In this document: in pieces, positions 35,009 through 46,608 of the stretch
Position numbering within the stretch: the stretch's first letter is position 1
Layout of the letters: each line of letters begins with the position of its first letter
Assembly (NCBI GenBank): GCA_037178855.1
Contig: JASJZC010000005.1
Coordinates: forward strand, 7,378,001-7,442,000
DNA length: 64,000 nt
Source: Oscheius sp. JU75
Taxonomy: Eukaryota; Nematoda; Chromadorea; Rhabditida; Rhabditidae
Reading direction: 5' to 3'
Position numbers and translations under genes: made by a program
Notes under the pieces: model-generated
What the model saw: only the letters and a program-made list of their open reading frames with translations
Databases searched by the model: none
What the model was told of the DNA's origin: nothing

Positions 35009-36447
35009 AGATGTGTGTCTCGTACTCTACTTTGTTTTTTAATGTCCTGTCGTAAGCATTCCAGTTGTACTGACTGGGAGGGTTCCATTGGTAAATTGCT
35101 TTCCCTAAGTATAAATATCTTTTCCAAGACTCGTCGTTTCCCTATCCAATCGGAATTCTTGAAGGAAGTGAGTCTTCCGATTCCCATCAGACGAGCTCCC
35201 ACTTTATAAGAAACAAGTTGAATTTAGCCTAACGCGCCCCACAGCAGAAAACTGACTTGAAAATATTTATTTGTGGTCGGTTCATACGCCGTCTAAAAGA
35301 CAGAAATCGAAGGAAAGATAGTTACCGTACTGGTGATGAAGAGAGAGAAAGAAGGGTGGGGTGACTGGGTACATTTTGAGAGAGGCAGAGTCATGAGGGA
35401 GTCAGAGGGAGTACGGATTGGACCAGAGACCTCACAAACTTTGACTACCTGAGGTCTGTCTCGACACTACAAGAAGGGGGCCTAGTCTATGACTACGGTC
35501 AGTTTTCTCGTGAGAAAACAATGCAAAAATCCGGGCTTAATTTCCTCATGGGGGTCACACGGTATATACAAAAAATGGAGCGCGCGCAGCATCCTCGGAA
35601 AGATTCGCAGAAAAAAACGCTTTTTGGACCAGGAGAATTAGGTTTGCAGTTTGATGAAGAAGAAATAGAAACGTAGCTGCAGTCAATATTTTGATTCGGT
35701 CAAGCATTCTTCTTCCAGCTATTCAAACTATGCGTCAAACTGTTGAGCACAAAAACTTTACTGTCCAACTGTAACCTTGATAGTCTCACCTCGGGGTGTA
35801 ACCTCTCCGACTCCTTGTTCCCTTTAGTTATCCAACAACACCCAGAATGTTGTTGGATAACAATATGACTGTGCAGATTCAATTTCCCGATTTAGCGAAT
35901 CACATATCATGTATCATGCTGCAGTTGCTGTAGCTGATTGTCAAAGATAAGTTGATTTGTACTCTGCATATAAGCGGAAACTAATCGGAGATGGTCGTGA
36001 AAAAACACTGGACTTTCAACCTTTTCTACAATCTTACAGAATCTATTTCTTATCTTGTGACAAGTTTCTGAAAAGATCCTTGTCAGAACCCTCTTCCTGT
36101 TTTCGACTTCCCTGCAATAATTTGGCACTTGCAATCTGCAATTAGAGGCGTTTTGACTAATTCGTCTTCCTCTGTGTCGACTCTGTTTCGAAAATGAGAC
36201 TCTTATTATCGTTTTCTTTGTGGGCGCAATGATGTACTTTCTTGGTCATCTGTGGTTCAATCTTAATTGACTTTTTCTTTTTTAGAAAGATATTCATTTT
36301 CACTCACGATCTACGCTTTGACCAAATTGTACATATTTACTGGCAAGTTCACGCTTTTTCAAGCAACACCTTCCTGGCATTGAGGAGAAGTGAAGCGCAC
36401 CTCCCCACGTAAAAGCTGTACGTATTCACGCCCTCTGTCCTACTCAA
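35009..36447. other. Intergenic with a strong hairpin
   Basis: No gene recognised. A perfect 14-bp stem with a 7-nt loop lies at 35827-35861. Confidence 0.5.
35827..35861. repeat. Perfect 14-bp stem-loop
   Basis: GTTATCCAACAACA at 35827-35840 pairs fully with TGTTGTTGGATAAC at 35848-35861 across the loop CCCAGAA. Too short for a typical pre-miRNA. It may be the end of a foldback element or a structured RNA. Confidence 0.8.
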
Positions 36448-37530
36448 ATGGTTGATTCCTGGGCTGATAGCAGGTAACTTTCCTTCTTATTGAAACTTTT
36501 AAAGTTTAGAGTTTTCTACGGAACAGTTGTTTTCATTTTGTCAGTTTTTGCCATTGTGGCAAACTTGGGCATCATCTACTATCACCGTACTCTTCCGAAC
36601 AGCAAGCCAATAATCTCACTATCTATATCATCGATTTTTTTTCAAGTGTGTAACATGCTTGTCTACGTTCCTTGTTCATATTCTAGCTGCTCTTATTACA
36701 CCAATGACTGGATTCTGGTACTTTGCATTCCGAATACTGTCTGCTACAATGTTTGTCATCTTTGCTTGGTACACTTGTCCATTGAGAGAATGCTCGTCTT
36801 CTATTCTGAGACCAGACATAGAAGCTTCCAGAGGAAGGCTGTGAGTTTTGACATTTTCACCATGAATTGAATTCTCCAGATAACATTCTCTTCCATCATT
36901 TGGATCTACATTTGTGGCCTGGCAGGCGCTGGATTCATAACTGGGTGTGTCAAGACTTTTGACATACCTGGTCTTCGCTTTTTCTACTTTGCCGACCCTG
37001 TCAAAGGAGGAGCTTGGTTCAACAATGTTTACTTGGGACATTGTGAGTTGGCTTTCTTATTGTGGCTTGTGACCCACCTAATGTTTTGGTAGATGGCAAT
37101 TGACGCTACAGTTAGACAGCCTTTGGAAAGAAGTGAACCCGATTAGCACCCACACTTTTCGTTTCCGCATTCTGTTTTCGACCCATTAACTTGGACTAAT
37201 TTCAGCCCTGAGCTATCCGCTCATCATGCTCTCGTGCTACGTCATGATCTTTGTCAAAATTAGAACCTTGCTCAACCAGTCGGAATATTCACACAAGAAG
37301 AAGGAACTCAGGCTGGTTCGTGGAAGCATGAGAGTCAAAGATCACTTCTTCAGGTTCTCCAATACCTTTTTATCAGTATCTTTGCCTGGTTCTCCGTCAT
37401 TTTTTTCTTTTTTCTGCCCAATATCAAGCTATGGCTCAATCTCAAACTCACATTGCTTCCGATTGTGGTCAGTACAATTTCGACGTCTTCGCATTGCTAC
37501 GTATTTCTTATTTTTGACAAGAAAGTATGA
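36448..37530 (+). pseudogene. Seven-helix chemoreceptor, frameshifted last exon
   Basis: Serpentine chemoreceptor of the nematode Sra/Sre-like superfamily. Exons 36448-36473, 36510-36840, 36880-37042 and 37206-37530. TM1 reads VFYGTVVFILSVFAIVANLG. After TM3 comes HLSIERMLVFYSETRHR, the E-R pair of this superfamily. Then ITFSSIIWIYICGLAGAGF and, in exon 4, LSYPLIMLSCYVMIFVKIRT and KKKELRLVRGSMRV. At about 37340 the protein-like frame jumps: the downstream helices QVLQYLFISIFAWFSVIFFF and LTLLPIVVSTISTS, ending FLIFDKKV at 37530, are in a different frame. Either a small insertion has broken the gene, or the sequence has an error there. Confidence 0.65.
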
Positions 37531-37831
37531 GTCTTGGTGAACACTTCGGAAGAAAAGTTTCAGATGAGAAAGTCATGGCAAAAACTGTGGACGAAGAGTA
37601 CACAGGTCCAAAATACCTCCACAGTCAGATGGGTTTCAGTGGATGGGAATCAGCGAGTTTGATTATGCTTTTGTTTCAAATACTTCCGGCTCGAATAAAG
37701 CTAATTCATCTAGTATAATAACCCCATTTTAATTATCATAGGAAACCACAGACAAAGCGCGGGTTGGATATTGGGATTGTGGCGAGGTTATGTTCAAACA
37801 GACAATCTTGTCAAAGAAGCTATAAGGGACA

Positions 37832-38112
37832 GTCGTAAGAGGTGTTCGATATGTGACCAGTGGATCTACCAAGACGGAATCTACTACGATAGAAGCACAG
37901 AACTCGGCTCTTCTCAACGGAGTTTGGCTTACTCAACTGTACGGACGAGCATTTGACTGGGAGACTTCCTGCCACTAATGGTTCGGTCTGGACAAAAGAG
38001 AGGACCACGGATTCACTGCAGTTGAGACAGGGACGAGGAATAGATCCAGCTAATCACCTATTGCCGACACTACAATCCCAGGACTAGTCACATATCGAAC
38101 ACCTCTTACGAC
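37832..38112. repeat. 26-bp perfect inverted repeat, 229-bp interior
   Basis: Arms at 37832-37857 and 38087-38112 are exact reverse complements (left arm begins GTCGTAAGAGG, right arm ends CCTCTTACGAC). The interior has no gene. This shape fits a small non-autonomous foldback or MITE-like element, though target-site duplications are not obvious. Confidence 0.75.
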
Positions 38113-38623
38113 TCAATTAGCTTGATCCTTAAGTTGATTCGGTTGCAGTCGAGCTCTCCTGTAGTCCTGACTGGAAGTCGTTATCACGGTAGGAAACTAA
38201 GCAGAGAGCGAAGCGAAGAGCCGCGCAGAGTGGGCATCGGAGCAAGACTGTATCGAACTTTGTAAAGTTAACAAGTAATTTCCTGTCGAGAGTATAGGAC
38301 AAGAGTCAACTTGGAGATTTGTTCCGGTGTTCTCGCTAATTATTCCTCCAGTAGGTAATTTTAGCAGTTTTCCAAGAAACTCTATTTTTCGAACTTGCAT
38401 TAAAGTTCGACCAGACGGCTTCGCCGTCTAGCGACGGCACCACTTGCTGGATTGTTCTTCAGCTTTTTAAACAAACAATAGGTGATTGAAAACATTAGAA
38501 AGTTCTAAAAAAAATTCAAGGCTGAAACCGCGCGCTAGAGTGCGCTGGTCACACTTAAGTGTTTTCTTTCCTGGCTGTAGGTATTTTTGTCGATCTCCTT
38601 GACGATGGCTTTCCACAGTGTAA

Positions 38624-39167
38624 TTACTGTAATTGGTTGTTGGTTCTGTTCGGCTGCCCTAAACCAATTGCACCGAAACTATTGGCAGGTTGGGCTTGCG
38701 GAGTCGGGTAACTAGTAAAGGGGCTACCGAAACTATTGGCAGCTGGTGCCATCATCTTTTTGCCCCATCAAGTTGACAAGTCTTTGGTCGAGAGCCTTGG
38801 TGGCTTTGTTAGCTTGTTCTATGTAAAATTCAATTTCATGGTCAGCTGTTTGTGCTTCTAATTGTTTTACGGTAAAGATTAATTTGTTCTCTCCGCTCTC
38901 AAAGGGCAAGGCTAGGACGGTCCCCTTTTCTTGGTTCTCGGTCATTTTTTGTTTAGAGGTTTCCAATTGTTCAATAACGTTCTCGATTTTCTTGGTATTG
39001 GTCACAATGTAAGCGTGTTACCCTTCCAGGTTCTTGGGAAAGTCCCATGATGCCCGAAATTGGTCAGCCAATAAGATCTGGCTCTTCAATTTCTTGACGA
39101 GTTTGGTCAAAGAGGTTTTTATGCTAGCCAAGCTCCGGATTTCAGCCGGAGCGAGAGGGCTTGCCAT
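38624..39167 (-). mobile_element. Gag-like remnant, probably LTR retroelement
   Basis: Starting at 39167 the frame reads MASPLAPAEIRSLASIKTSL then LTKLVKKLKSQILLADQF and, past an in-frame stop near 39016, NTKKIENVIEQLETSKQKM and ADHEIEFYIEQANKATKAL. After one more frame change there is a tail with PAANSFGSPF and QPANSFGAIG. The helical, Lys/Gln-rich N-terminus resembles the gag N-terminal region of nematode BEL/Pao elements. No protease, RT or LTR is seen beside it. Inference from composition, not a firm match. Confidence 0.4.
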
Positions 39168-39573
39168 TGGCTAGCCCTTCCGTAAGGAAAAAAGAAAAGA
39201 TATAAGCTGCTGCTTGACGGCGCTGACTGAGCTCAGGCAGTTGCTGTTCTGGGTGTGACATATTCGGTTAATTATGAGGGCCTTCGAGATACTACTGCAC
39301 TACGCTTACCGCTAGTTTAGTACGATTTGCTTATTAATAGTATTCTGGAATTATTGTCAGCCACTTGTAATGGGATTTACCTGTCCGCAAAGGATTCTCA
39401 GAGCATGAACAATTTTGTTCACAACTGACTCGACACTTAGACAGCTTCCACTTTATCCGACTCGACAGCCTTCGACTTTTAGCTTCGAGCAGCCCCAAAA
39501 CAGCGCAAAAAAGAGCCGTAATGTTTAACCAGCTACGCGGCTCTTATGGCATTGTTAACTTGCACTGACAGCG
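39168..39573. other. Intergenic upstream of the ShKT gene
   Basis: No further coding signal; presumably the ShKT promoter. Confidence 0.45.
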
Positions 39574-40682
39574 ATGCTTATTGCGGTGTTCCTTCTATCC
39601 TTCTTCATATTTGAAGGCGCGGCTCAACCGCTTTGTACCTATGGATACTCACGTATTTCGAAACGGTTGATCTAACCAGAAGCTCTAAATTCAGCCTGTG
39701 ACCCTCAAGACGTCGCGACAGGTGTTTGTGTAGATGCTCCGGGAGAAACTTGTTACGCCGACGCTGCCAATGTAGTCTATTGCTGTGAGTTATTCTTAAA
39801 AACTACTAGGCTATATAGTTGACCAATTGACTACACTTTGTTTGTTCTGTTACAGGTGTTCCGGATCCTAATGGGCCAGTGGTCACACCGACACCTGCAC
39901 CTGTTTGTCCAACACTGCCTCCGACACCTTTTCCGCCAGTTCTTCCTCCTTATACGGTTAGTTTGAAGTAACCGTCTTGTCACGAACGAATTGGGTAGAA
40001 AACTATGTTTCTAAGTCAAATATAACACTAGGTTTTTGAACTGATCAGGTAGCTTTTGGAAATGGCAAAATGCCAAAGCTCTGAAGCTCGAACTGTTTTG
40101 TCTCATGCATTTAAGATAATTTCAAAATGAAATGAATACAAAAGTCTCTCAGTTCCGCTCTCTGCCTTTAACTATTAGAAATCCAAGAAGCTATAGATCA
40201 CCCCAAACATGAGGCACTCCCTTTAACGCAAATCGCTTGTAGTGGGGCTCTCCAACTCGCTGAGCGCGTATCTCATATCACGGCGCGAAACGAGCCTGTC
40301 CACTTGTCACGACGAGTAACCAAGTAGTCTATGCAAACATTTCGGACACAGACACGTGATAAATTAAGGGACTTTGTATCGACGCCATGCCATGTTGTAA
40401 TCCGAGCTACTGTTCAACATATGCCACAGAGATGAGGACTATTTGTCCCCGAACTTGTGGTTTCTGTACTGGACCAGTTGGTGAGAAGAGTTATATATTC
40501 AAATGATAGAGAGCTCAGAGAAACTCAGTGCAATGACGCTACAAGGCTGCTCAGATTCTAGGAAAACATGTAAACACCAGGTGGCACTGTGTCAGCAGGA
40601 CACTCACAAGGAGTTGATGAGGTGGCAGTGCACGTATACTTGTGGTTACTGTAACTCTTGTGTAGATCATGGGTCGAAGTAG
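39574..40682 (+). CDS. Secreted protein with two ShKT domains
   Basis: Exons 39574-39652, 39695-39784, 39856-39956, 40369-40480 and 40519-40682. The N-terminus MLIAVFLLSFFIFEGAA is a signal peptide. A cysteine-rich segment (CDPQDVATGVCVD, CYADAANVVYCC) is followed by a Pro/Thr-rich linker. Then come two ShKT units: LCIDAMPCCNPSYC to CPRTCGFC, and GCSDSRKTCKHQVALC to CTYTCGYC, each with six cysteines. Nematodes use ShKT modules widely in secreted and cuticle-associated enzymes and small proteins; no catalytic domain is visible here. A third ShKT-like unit follows at 40697-40888, but I could not splice it on in frame. Confidence 0.7.
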
Positions 40683-40696
40683 GTTTGTCTTCTTCC

Positions 40697-40888
40697 AGAG
40701 AATGCATGTTAAGATGCGCTACGTGGAAGAGTAACGGGTTCTGTAAAGGGAGATTCGGGTTCACGGTGGATACAATACGAGCCTATTGTGCAAGAACATG
40801 TGGCTATTGTGGGACGACGACAACATCACCAGCCTCTTCAAACAACTGTTTTGACAGCAATTCAAGGTTTGTTCATTTGTACTTTTAA
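40697..40888 (+). pseudogene. Third ShKT unit, out of frame
   Basis: Reads ECMLRCATWKSNGFCKGRF and YCARTCGYCGTTTTSP, an ordinary ShKT module, then CFDSNSR up to a possible donor at 40866. Acceptor CTTCCAG precedes it. Joining it to the preceding exon gives stops in the phases I tried. It may be an alternative exon, or a decayed module cut off by the converging receptor gene. Confidence 0.45.
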
Positions 40889-40895
40889 CAAAAGG

Positions 40896-42334
40896 CTAGG
40901 GAGACATGGTGGTTGAAGCGTGACCTCTGGGATCAATTGTCATGAAGGGAGAAATCTTCCAGGATCTGCCCAGACCGATAGTATTGAGAAGGTGCTTTCT
41001 GATATGAGAATTGCAAGCCAGCATGGCATAGAGGGACCCAAAACAGGCAATGTCCATCAAGTAGGCCTGGAACTCGAAGCTGTGCATTTCAAGCCAGCGA
41101 CTGTGAAAGAAGGCGTAGAAGACCTAAATCGTACAGTTAGGAAAATCCCAGTATTACCCCGTAGGTCGAAATTGTTAACAGTATGACAAAGTTCAGCATT
41201 GCATGGATGAACAACTTGACTTCCACGGCTCTATGCTTGACGTTCGTGTGTTGCCTCAATGCTCGAAAGGTTGCAATTCCAGTGGTAACCACAATAATGG
41301 ATGAGACTCCCTCAAAACCAGCCAGCGTAGCAGCTCTTTGAAACTTGCTCTAGGCTTTATTTGCTTGCAGTAAAGTAAAAGTCATACCTCGTTAGATGAG
41401 TAGTAATAGTGATCAGCATCATCGTTGTACCTACTGAACGAGGGATGAGTGTAGGCGGGTACCGCGAACGGTAGTGGAAAGATGACTATTGCTACCATTG
41501 ACGGTATGAGGGCTTTGTTCCAAATCTGAAGTTCGATTTTAATCAAAGCTTTTTGACTACTATGATATGCCGAAGTCAGTAGGATGTTGTCGGTCGTTAC
41601 TACCTTGTTAAGAGTACAACGTAAAACTCAGTAAGAGTCCTGGCTGACACACTCTCAGAGTTTGAAGACCTCTGGATACACTGCTGACTTCACACCTGCA
41701 GGTGAAAGTTCAAAACAAAAGTTAATCCCATTTAGGACAAAAAAATTTAAGCACTAAATTGAATGCTTTAGAGTGTTAGGGAACAAGTGAAGACTCCCCT
41801 ATCCCTACTGCCATTTTCAAAAGAATCTTCTAGATAGGGTGCTAGTTCCCCCTGATACCCCTTTACTAGCAACCTGGTCTCACCTTCAAGTATGTCAAGT
41901 TCTTTACAATCGCACTGTATCTGTTCAGAGCCAGGATGACTTCGATAAAGGCTGGCATCAATGTAAAGTAGTAGTAGAGGAATCGCATAGTTGTGACTCC
42001 GAAAAAGTCGGGCTGCTCAAAGATTCCAGCGAAAGTGCAGTTCTTGCATACAAGGTTCGGTAAGCGTAGAATTGGCCAGCTATTGATATAGCAGATTATG
42101 TACTGGAACAAAAATTTAAAGAACAAGCAGAGTTTACTAACTAATATTGAAGTAAACAGAAACAGCTTGTAGTAAGGACCACTAAAAGACTTCCACTTCT
42201 TGTACATGACTACCCAGATGAAAATGTAGAGAATAATGGAAAAGAGTCCGAATATTGTAGAAATAACAAAAAGAGCATCAATGTTTAGGTGGACCTAAAG
42301 ATTTATCTGAATAGTTTATAGATTGACTCACCAT
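40896..42334 (-). CDS. Serpentine chemoreceptor (Srg/Srv-like)
   Basis: Exons from the 5' end: an initiator-only exon ending 42332, then 42294-42142, 42102-41884, 41525-41388, 41343-41158 and 41123-40896, all phase 0, about 308 residues. TM1 reads DALFVISTIFGLFSIILYIF. The TM3 end reads FIEVILALNRYSAI, with the NR pair of Srg/Srv receptors. Then IPSMVAIVIFPLPFAVPAYT, GVSSIIVVTTGIATF, LFIHAMLNFVILLTISTYG and a final helix MDIACFGSLYAMLACNS. It is a predicted sensory-neuron membrane receptor. The start depends on an exon that contributes only ATG before GTGAGT, so a different upstream start is possible. One acceptor (41344) lacks a pyrimidine tract. Confidence 0.78.
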
Positions 42335-43532
42335 TAGGTCTGGAGTCTTTTCTCCCACTCTCTACGTTTGTGTTGGTACAGAAAAAGTTGTTCGAGTAAA
42401 TGTAATCAAATTAATCGCAACAGCTGAAACAGATTATGAACACCGTAGTAGGGGAGTATCAAGAGGCCTAAAACATATTTTGAGGAGTAACCACGTAATG
42501 TGAGCCTGTGGCTTCGAGAAGTCTGTGGCTTGTAACTGGAAGTAACAAAGATATTTCTTACTGTCTGCGGAGTTCGTGGAGGTCACAACGAAATGTCTAA
42601 CTGTCTCGTTTTTCGAGAAAGTGCCATGGGACTGCAGAGTCAAAAGAAACCAAAAGCTTTTCAATTGAGTTTGATGGGCGAAATCGTTTGAGTAAGTAGA
42701 CAGTAAAGTAATGGTAGCTGACTATCAGATTTAAGACACTAAAAAGTTCCATTAGAAGAAAATGGCAACTTTTTATTGGTAAAAAAGCAGGTGCAGTGGA
42801 GGTTGCAACAACTTCGACCCACTTTTATCCAATTAGGCGGTGTGTGGTTTCTCTCGACCTAATAGTATACTTTGCAACGTACAGCTTCTACGTGTAAACT
42901 ACAATTTGGAGATCGCCAGGAATCATGCTGCAGGGCGTAATTACAATCTGGAGATAGGGATTCTGTACTCCCTGCAGAGGGAGGACAAAGTGATGTTTTG
43001 CCCTCAAAATAGAAAACTTTGCAAAGCTTACCAAAAACATTGGAGTGGTGTAAATAATAAGAGCTTCATGGGTTCTGAAAAGAGATTTCAATTAACCAGC
43101 ACGTTTGCTTCCGTGACAAGAAATTTTCATAACCTTCTGGCTCGACTAGCTCTTATTTGGAAATGTCAAATAGTTTACAGGGACTTAAAGTTTAAAAAAC
43201 GACCAGACCGTAAAGCCACACTTAGACAGCCAGTCGTCATGCTCGAGCCTCACTGCACTTCAAGAGCAAAAGCTTCGATATTTCTACTATTTATTTCAGT
43301 TGCCCACTATGGAGTCGACATGGTTTTTGTGAAAACACCTACTACACAGTTACACAGCGGAAACAATATTGTGCTCTTTCATGTGAGTTGTGTTGAGCCT
43401 TGTCTCTTCTAATAAACTTTCGTTTTCTTGGAGGCAGTCAGGAGTTTGCAAAATTGTATTAGGACTCCTTGATCCACTAAGAACGCTGTACAAACATTAA
43501 CATTTTTGGTACCATGTCTCAAAAAGCGTTTA
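42335..43532. other. Intergenic, nothing firm
   Basis: A 190-codon plus frame (42840-43412) contains the short repeat NYNLEI twice but no motif and no splice partners. I do not call it a gene. Confidence 0.4.
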
Positions 43533-46500
43533 CTACCCCAAAAAGTTTGTCGGCAGTGTGACTCCTTGCAATCTTCGTAATTTGCTGGGATCGAGATCAT
43601 TAAACGTTGGAAGCTTGTAGTTCTTCAAGTACTTGAAACCCAAAACGTCTCCATCCGGTGGAATCGTAGGATTGATCAAGTCGTTCAGTTGGAAAAAGTC
43701 ATCCTTTGGTGGTATCGTAGGAACCAGAGTGAAGCCGAACGGATTGTAAGAACCAGGCTCTCCTCTTTCTGAAACTTGATTTTTTTAACTCGAAAAATGG
43801 GTTTACGTCCTTCCAGTGCTCCTTGATGCAGATGAATATCTTCCTGATGAGCTGCAGACCCCTCGTCACCTGGAACATGTTCATGCGCGTGCTCTCCGCC
43901 ACCGATAGCCAAGACGGTGTCGTCGTGAGAGGTATGGGGACCTCCCAGAATGTGAGGGGATAGAATCTAAACCCATACCTTAAGCTAAATGGAGCCAAAC
44001 CTCAACAAGAAACTTCTCAGCTGAAGCCATTCGAGGAGAGAGGAACTTTGGGCTAAGAATGATGATAGCTCCCATCTCTGGAGAAAGAACTTGTGGTGAG
44101 AGACCAGCTAAATATCTTGTGAAAATTTCGAGTTCGATTGGGAAAAACCTGGACTCAAAATATCGATAACCATAACATCGGGGGATACAATGTGCGGCTC
44201 AAAAGCTCTTGGAGTTAGAATCTCGACCAGCTGAAAAAAATCAACTTGTAGCTTATTTTAATTCCTTACGAAGGCTCTTGGTGACAAAATGTACGGAGAA
44301 AATGTTCTCGGAGATAAGATCTCTACTAGGAAGGCATCTGGAGACAGTACCCTTGAAACCAAGGCTATTGGTGACAAAATTGCTGCCAAGTATGCTCTTG
44401 GAGACAAGGTGTAGGCCTAAAAATCAGTTTTTTCTTTTAAAAACATAAGAGAATACCGAAATCGCTTCCGGAGACTGAATTTCAGAGACAAAGGCTTGTG
44501 GGGATAAGGTGATCGCCTCGATGGCCACTCCTTCATTGACCATATTGGCAAAGGCCACAGGAACCAAAGTAGTGAAGCCTTCATCAGCAGCCCCTTCTTG
44601 TCGCTTCACACGACGGTCTAAATCTTGTTACATAGGTTAAAAGGGGGAACTGACGCTGGTGTAGCATTTCCATGGCTGCAATGTCCCGTATCTTGCTCTC
44701 AAGCCACAGTTCCTGCTCTCTTCTGGATGTGAAGTTGTTTTTTGATTGATACCCTAAAGAGTTTCCATCGCATGAGCCAGGAACACAAGTTTACCAATCT
44801 CCTTGAACACCAAATTCTGCTGTTCATTCGTGAAATAGGTGAACCCATAGTTCTTGAGATCATCTTGCTGCCTCTTTGTGAAGGTCTTCTTGGCTTGGAG
44901 CCAATTGTAGTCATTCCTGCTCATCCGCTGTACGAGAGGATAGTTGTAAGAAGCAGTTTCTTCGATATCTTGTGCCTTATCCGTCATTATTTTCTGCGAA
45001 AGTGATAAGTAGTCGCTCTAGAGCTTACCGTAAGACTTTTTCCAGCTCCACTGAGCCTTAGCACCCATTCCAGAAGAGCTATCTGTCTGACTTCGTTACC
45101 GGTGATAATCTGGAAACGGTCTGTAGACATTTGAACTTTTGTTGCGACCCTAAATCAAAGACTTCCCTTATCATCACTCGGATTAACCGGTCCCTCACAC
45201 TTTTATGGCTCTCCCGACAGGTCAACCACGCGGGACAGACCGCCCGTAGCAATGTGTTGACATACGTTGTCGTACCAATTGAAACAGGTACACTGCATGA
45301 ATTAGATTAAAAAACTGGCCTCTATAAGTTTCGGGACAGAGATCAGCCCCTTGTCGTGAAAGGACAAGATGTCTGGGGAAAAAAGAGATCCTGAATTGGT
45401 ACCCGGAAGTATGGAGAAGAGGCGAGGGGAGAGTAGGGAGACGGATGAGTCGTTAGCTCCCTGAAAAATTTATCAAAGTACCTTTTTTTCTGGTTTTGTC
45501 GAAAGTTTGAGATGGTACGGTTCAGATTTTTCGGAGTGGAACTTACTGTAAAAGAGTTGATGGCTTCAATGACTTCTTCCATAGATTCCTCAAACCCATC
45601 CATCCTATTCCTTTTCTCTATTGTAATACCCAGTTTCATCTTTTTGTAAAGCCTGTAACAGTTTGTCTTTTGTACTAACAACGGTTTCTACTTTGAGTTC
45701 TCCTGCTCAATCAAATCAAAATATGATTTCACTATCCCACTCTTACGATAGTGCTCTTGTAAAGCTGCCAGAGTATCAATGAAAGGTGTTGGCTGTTCTA
45801 AAACTTCAGAAGAGTGTCAGCCGAGAAAAATACTAACCTATACTACGCCTGACCCGTCTAACTCTAATACTTGGCTCTTCAGCCAAAATCATCTCCCATA
45901 AAAGCTTCTTCAAGCGTTTTCGCCTTCGTCTCTCGTAAAACAAAGTCTTGGAAAATTGTTTCTCATGGGAGAGAATCTTCATGCCGTCCAGTACAACAGC
46001 TTTTTTTCGCTTCCGCCTTCTCTTCCGACGCTTCAACTTGACTTGTTTGGACTTCCGAAGATTGGACTTTTCGAGTCTAAACATTTACATAACTGACATA
46101 GGGGATATGACAACCTGTTCTTGTCGTTCTTCTTCATCACGATAGTAGCACAACGTGCAAGCTCAATAATGGATTTGGCCTCTTCTGTACAGATGTTAAA
46201 CAAGATGGCTTCGATGGCAGGGAGATACGGAAGCAGAGACTTCGCTTTAGCCTGAAAAACCACTTCGAGAAGAGCTTCGGGATTTTCACTTGAACAGCAG
46301 CATTGCACATCATTTCTTTGTCACTGAATCCCAACCTAATCAAATTTTTACGCAGTATTTCTTCCTAATTTTTCCGATAATCGCATTAACTGTCATCTGG
46401 AGACCATAGTCAGATCAAAAGCGAACAAACCTTGATCAAACCCTGCCAACTGATGAGCTCCCAGTACTGACGAAGCCCACTTTTGTCAATGTCGAAGAAT

Positions 46501-46608
46501 CTCTGCTGATTGGGTATTATGTTTGCTTGCACCAAGTCTGAGCTTTTCATATAGGGAACTGGAGGGAAACTTACAGGGAAAGAGGAATAAGAAAAGAATA
46601 CCGAACAT
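43533..46608 (-). CDS. MLT-10-like moulting-cycle protein
   Basis: Large secreted protein of the nematode MLT-10/DUF644 group, needed for cuticle turnover in C. elegans. Many exons from about 46608 down to the stop at 43533-43535; the last exon is 43768-43533. Order: a hydrophobic start (MFGILFLFLFP), a helical region (GLRQYWELISWQGLI, FDKIL-type helices, AKAKSLLPYLPAIEAIL), then a strongly basic block (KLKRRKRRRKRKK, ERRRRKRLKKLLWE). Then SLLSPRLFSILPG and LFSPDILSFHDKG, a middle helical part (TGNEVRQIALLEWVL), and about fifteen LSP-type repeats (ILSPRAF, VLSPDAF, ILSPKFLSPRM). Next is a His-rich stretch (HAHEHVPGDEG), and the tail ends PSKLRRLQGVTLPTNFLG. Exon 1 and the exon after DKGLIS are uncertain because phases do not close with my choices. 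Confidence 0.85.

Noticed and set aside
42840-43412. 190-codon plus-strand frame
   Set aside because: Contains a short internal repeat (NYNLEI) but no family motif. It lies where the promoter of a minus-strand receptor and the 3' flank of the MLT-10-like gene should be.
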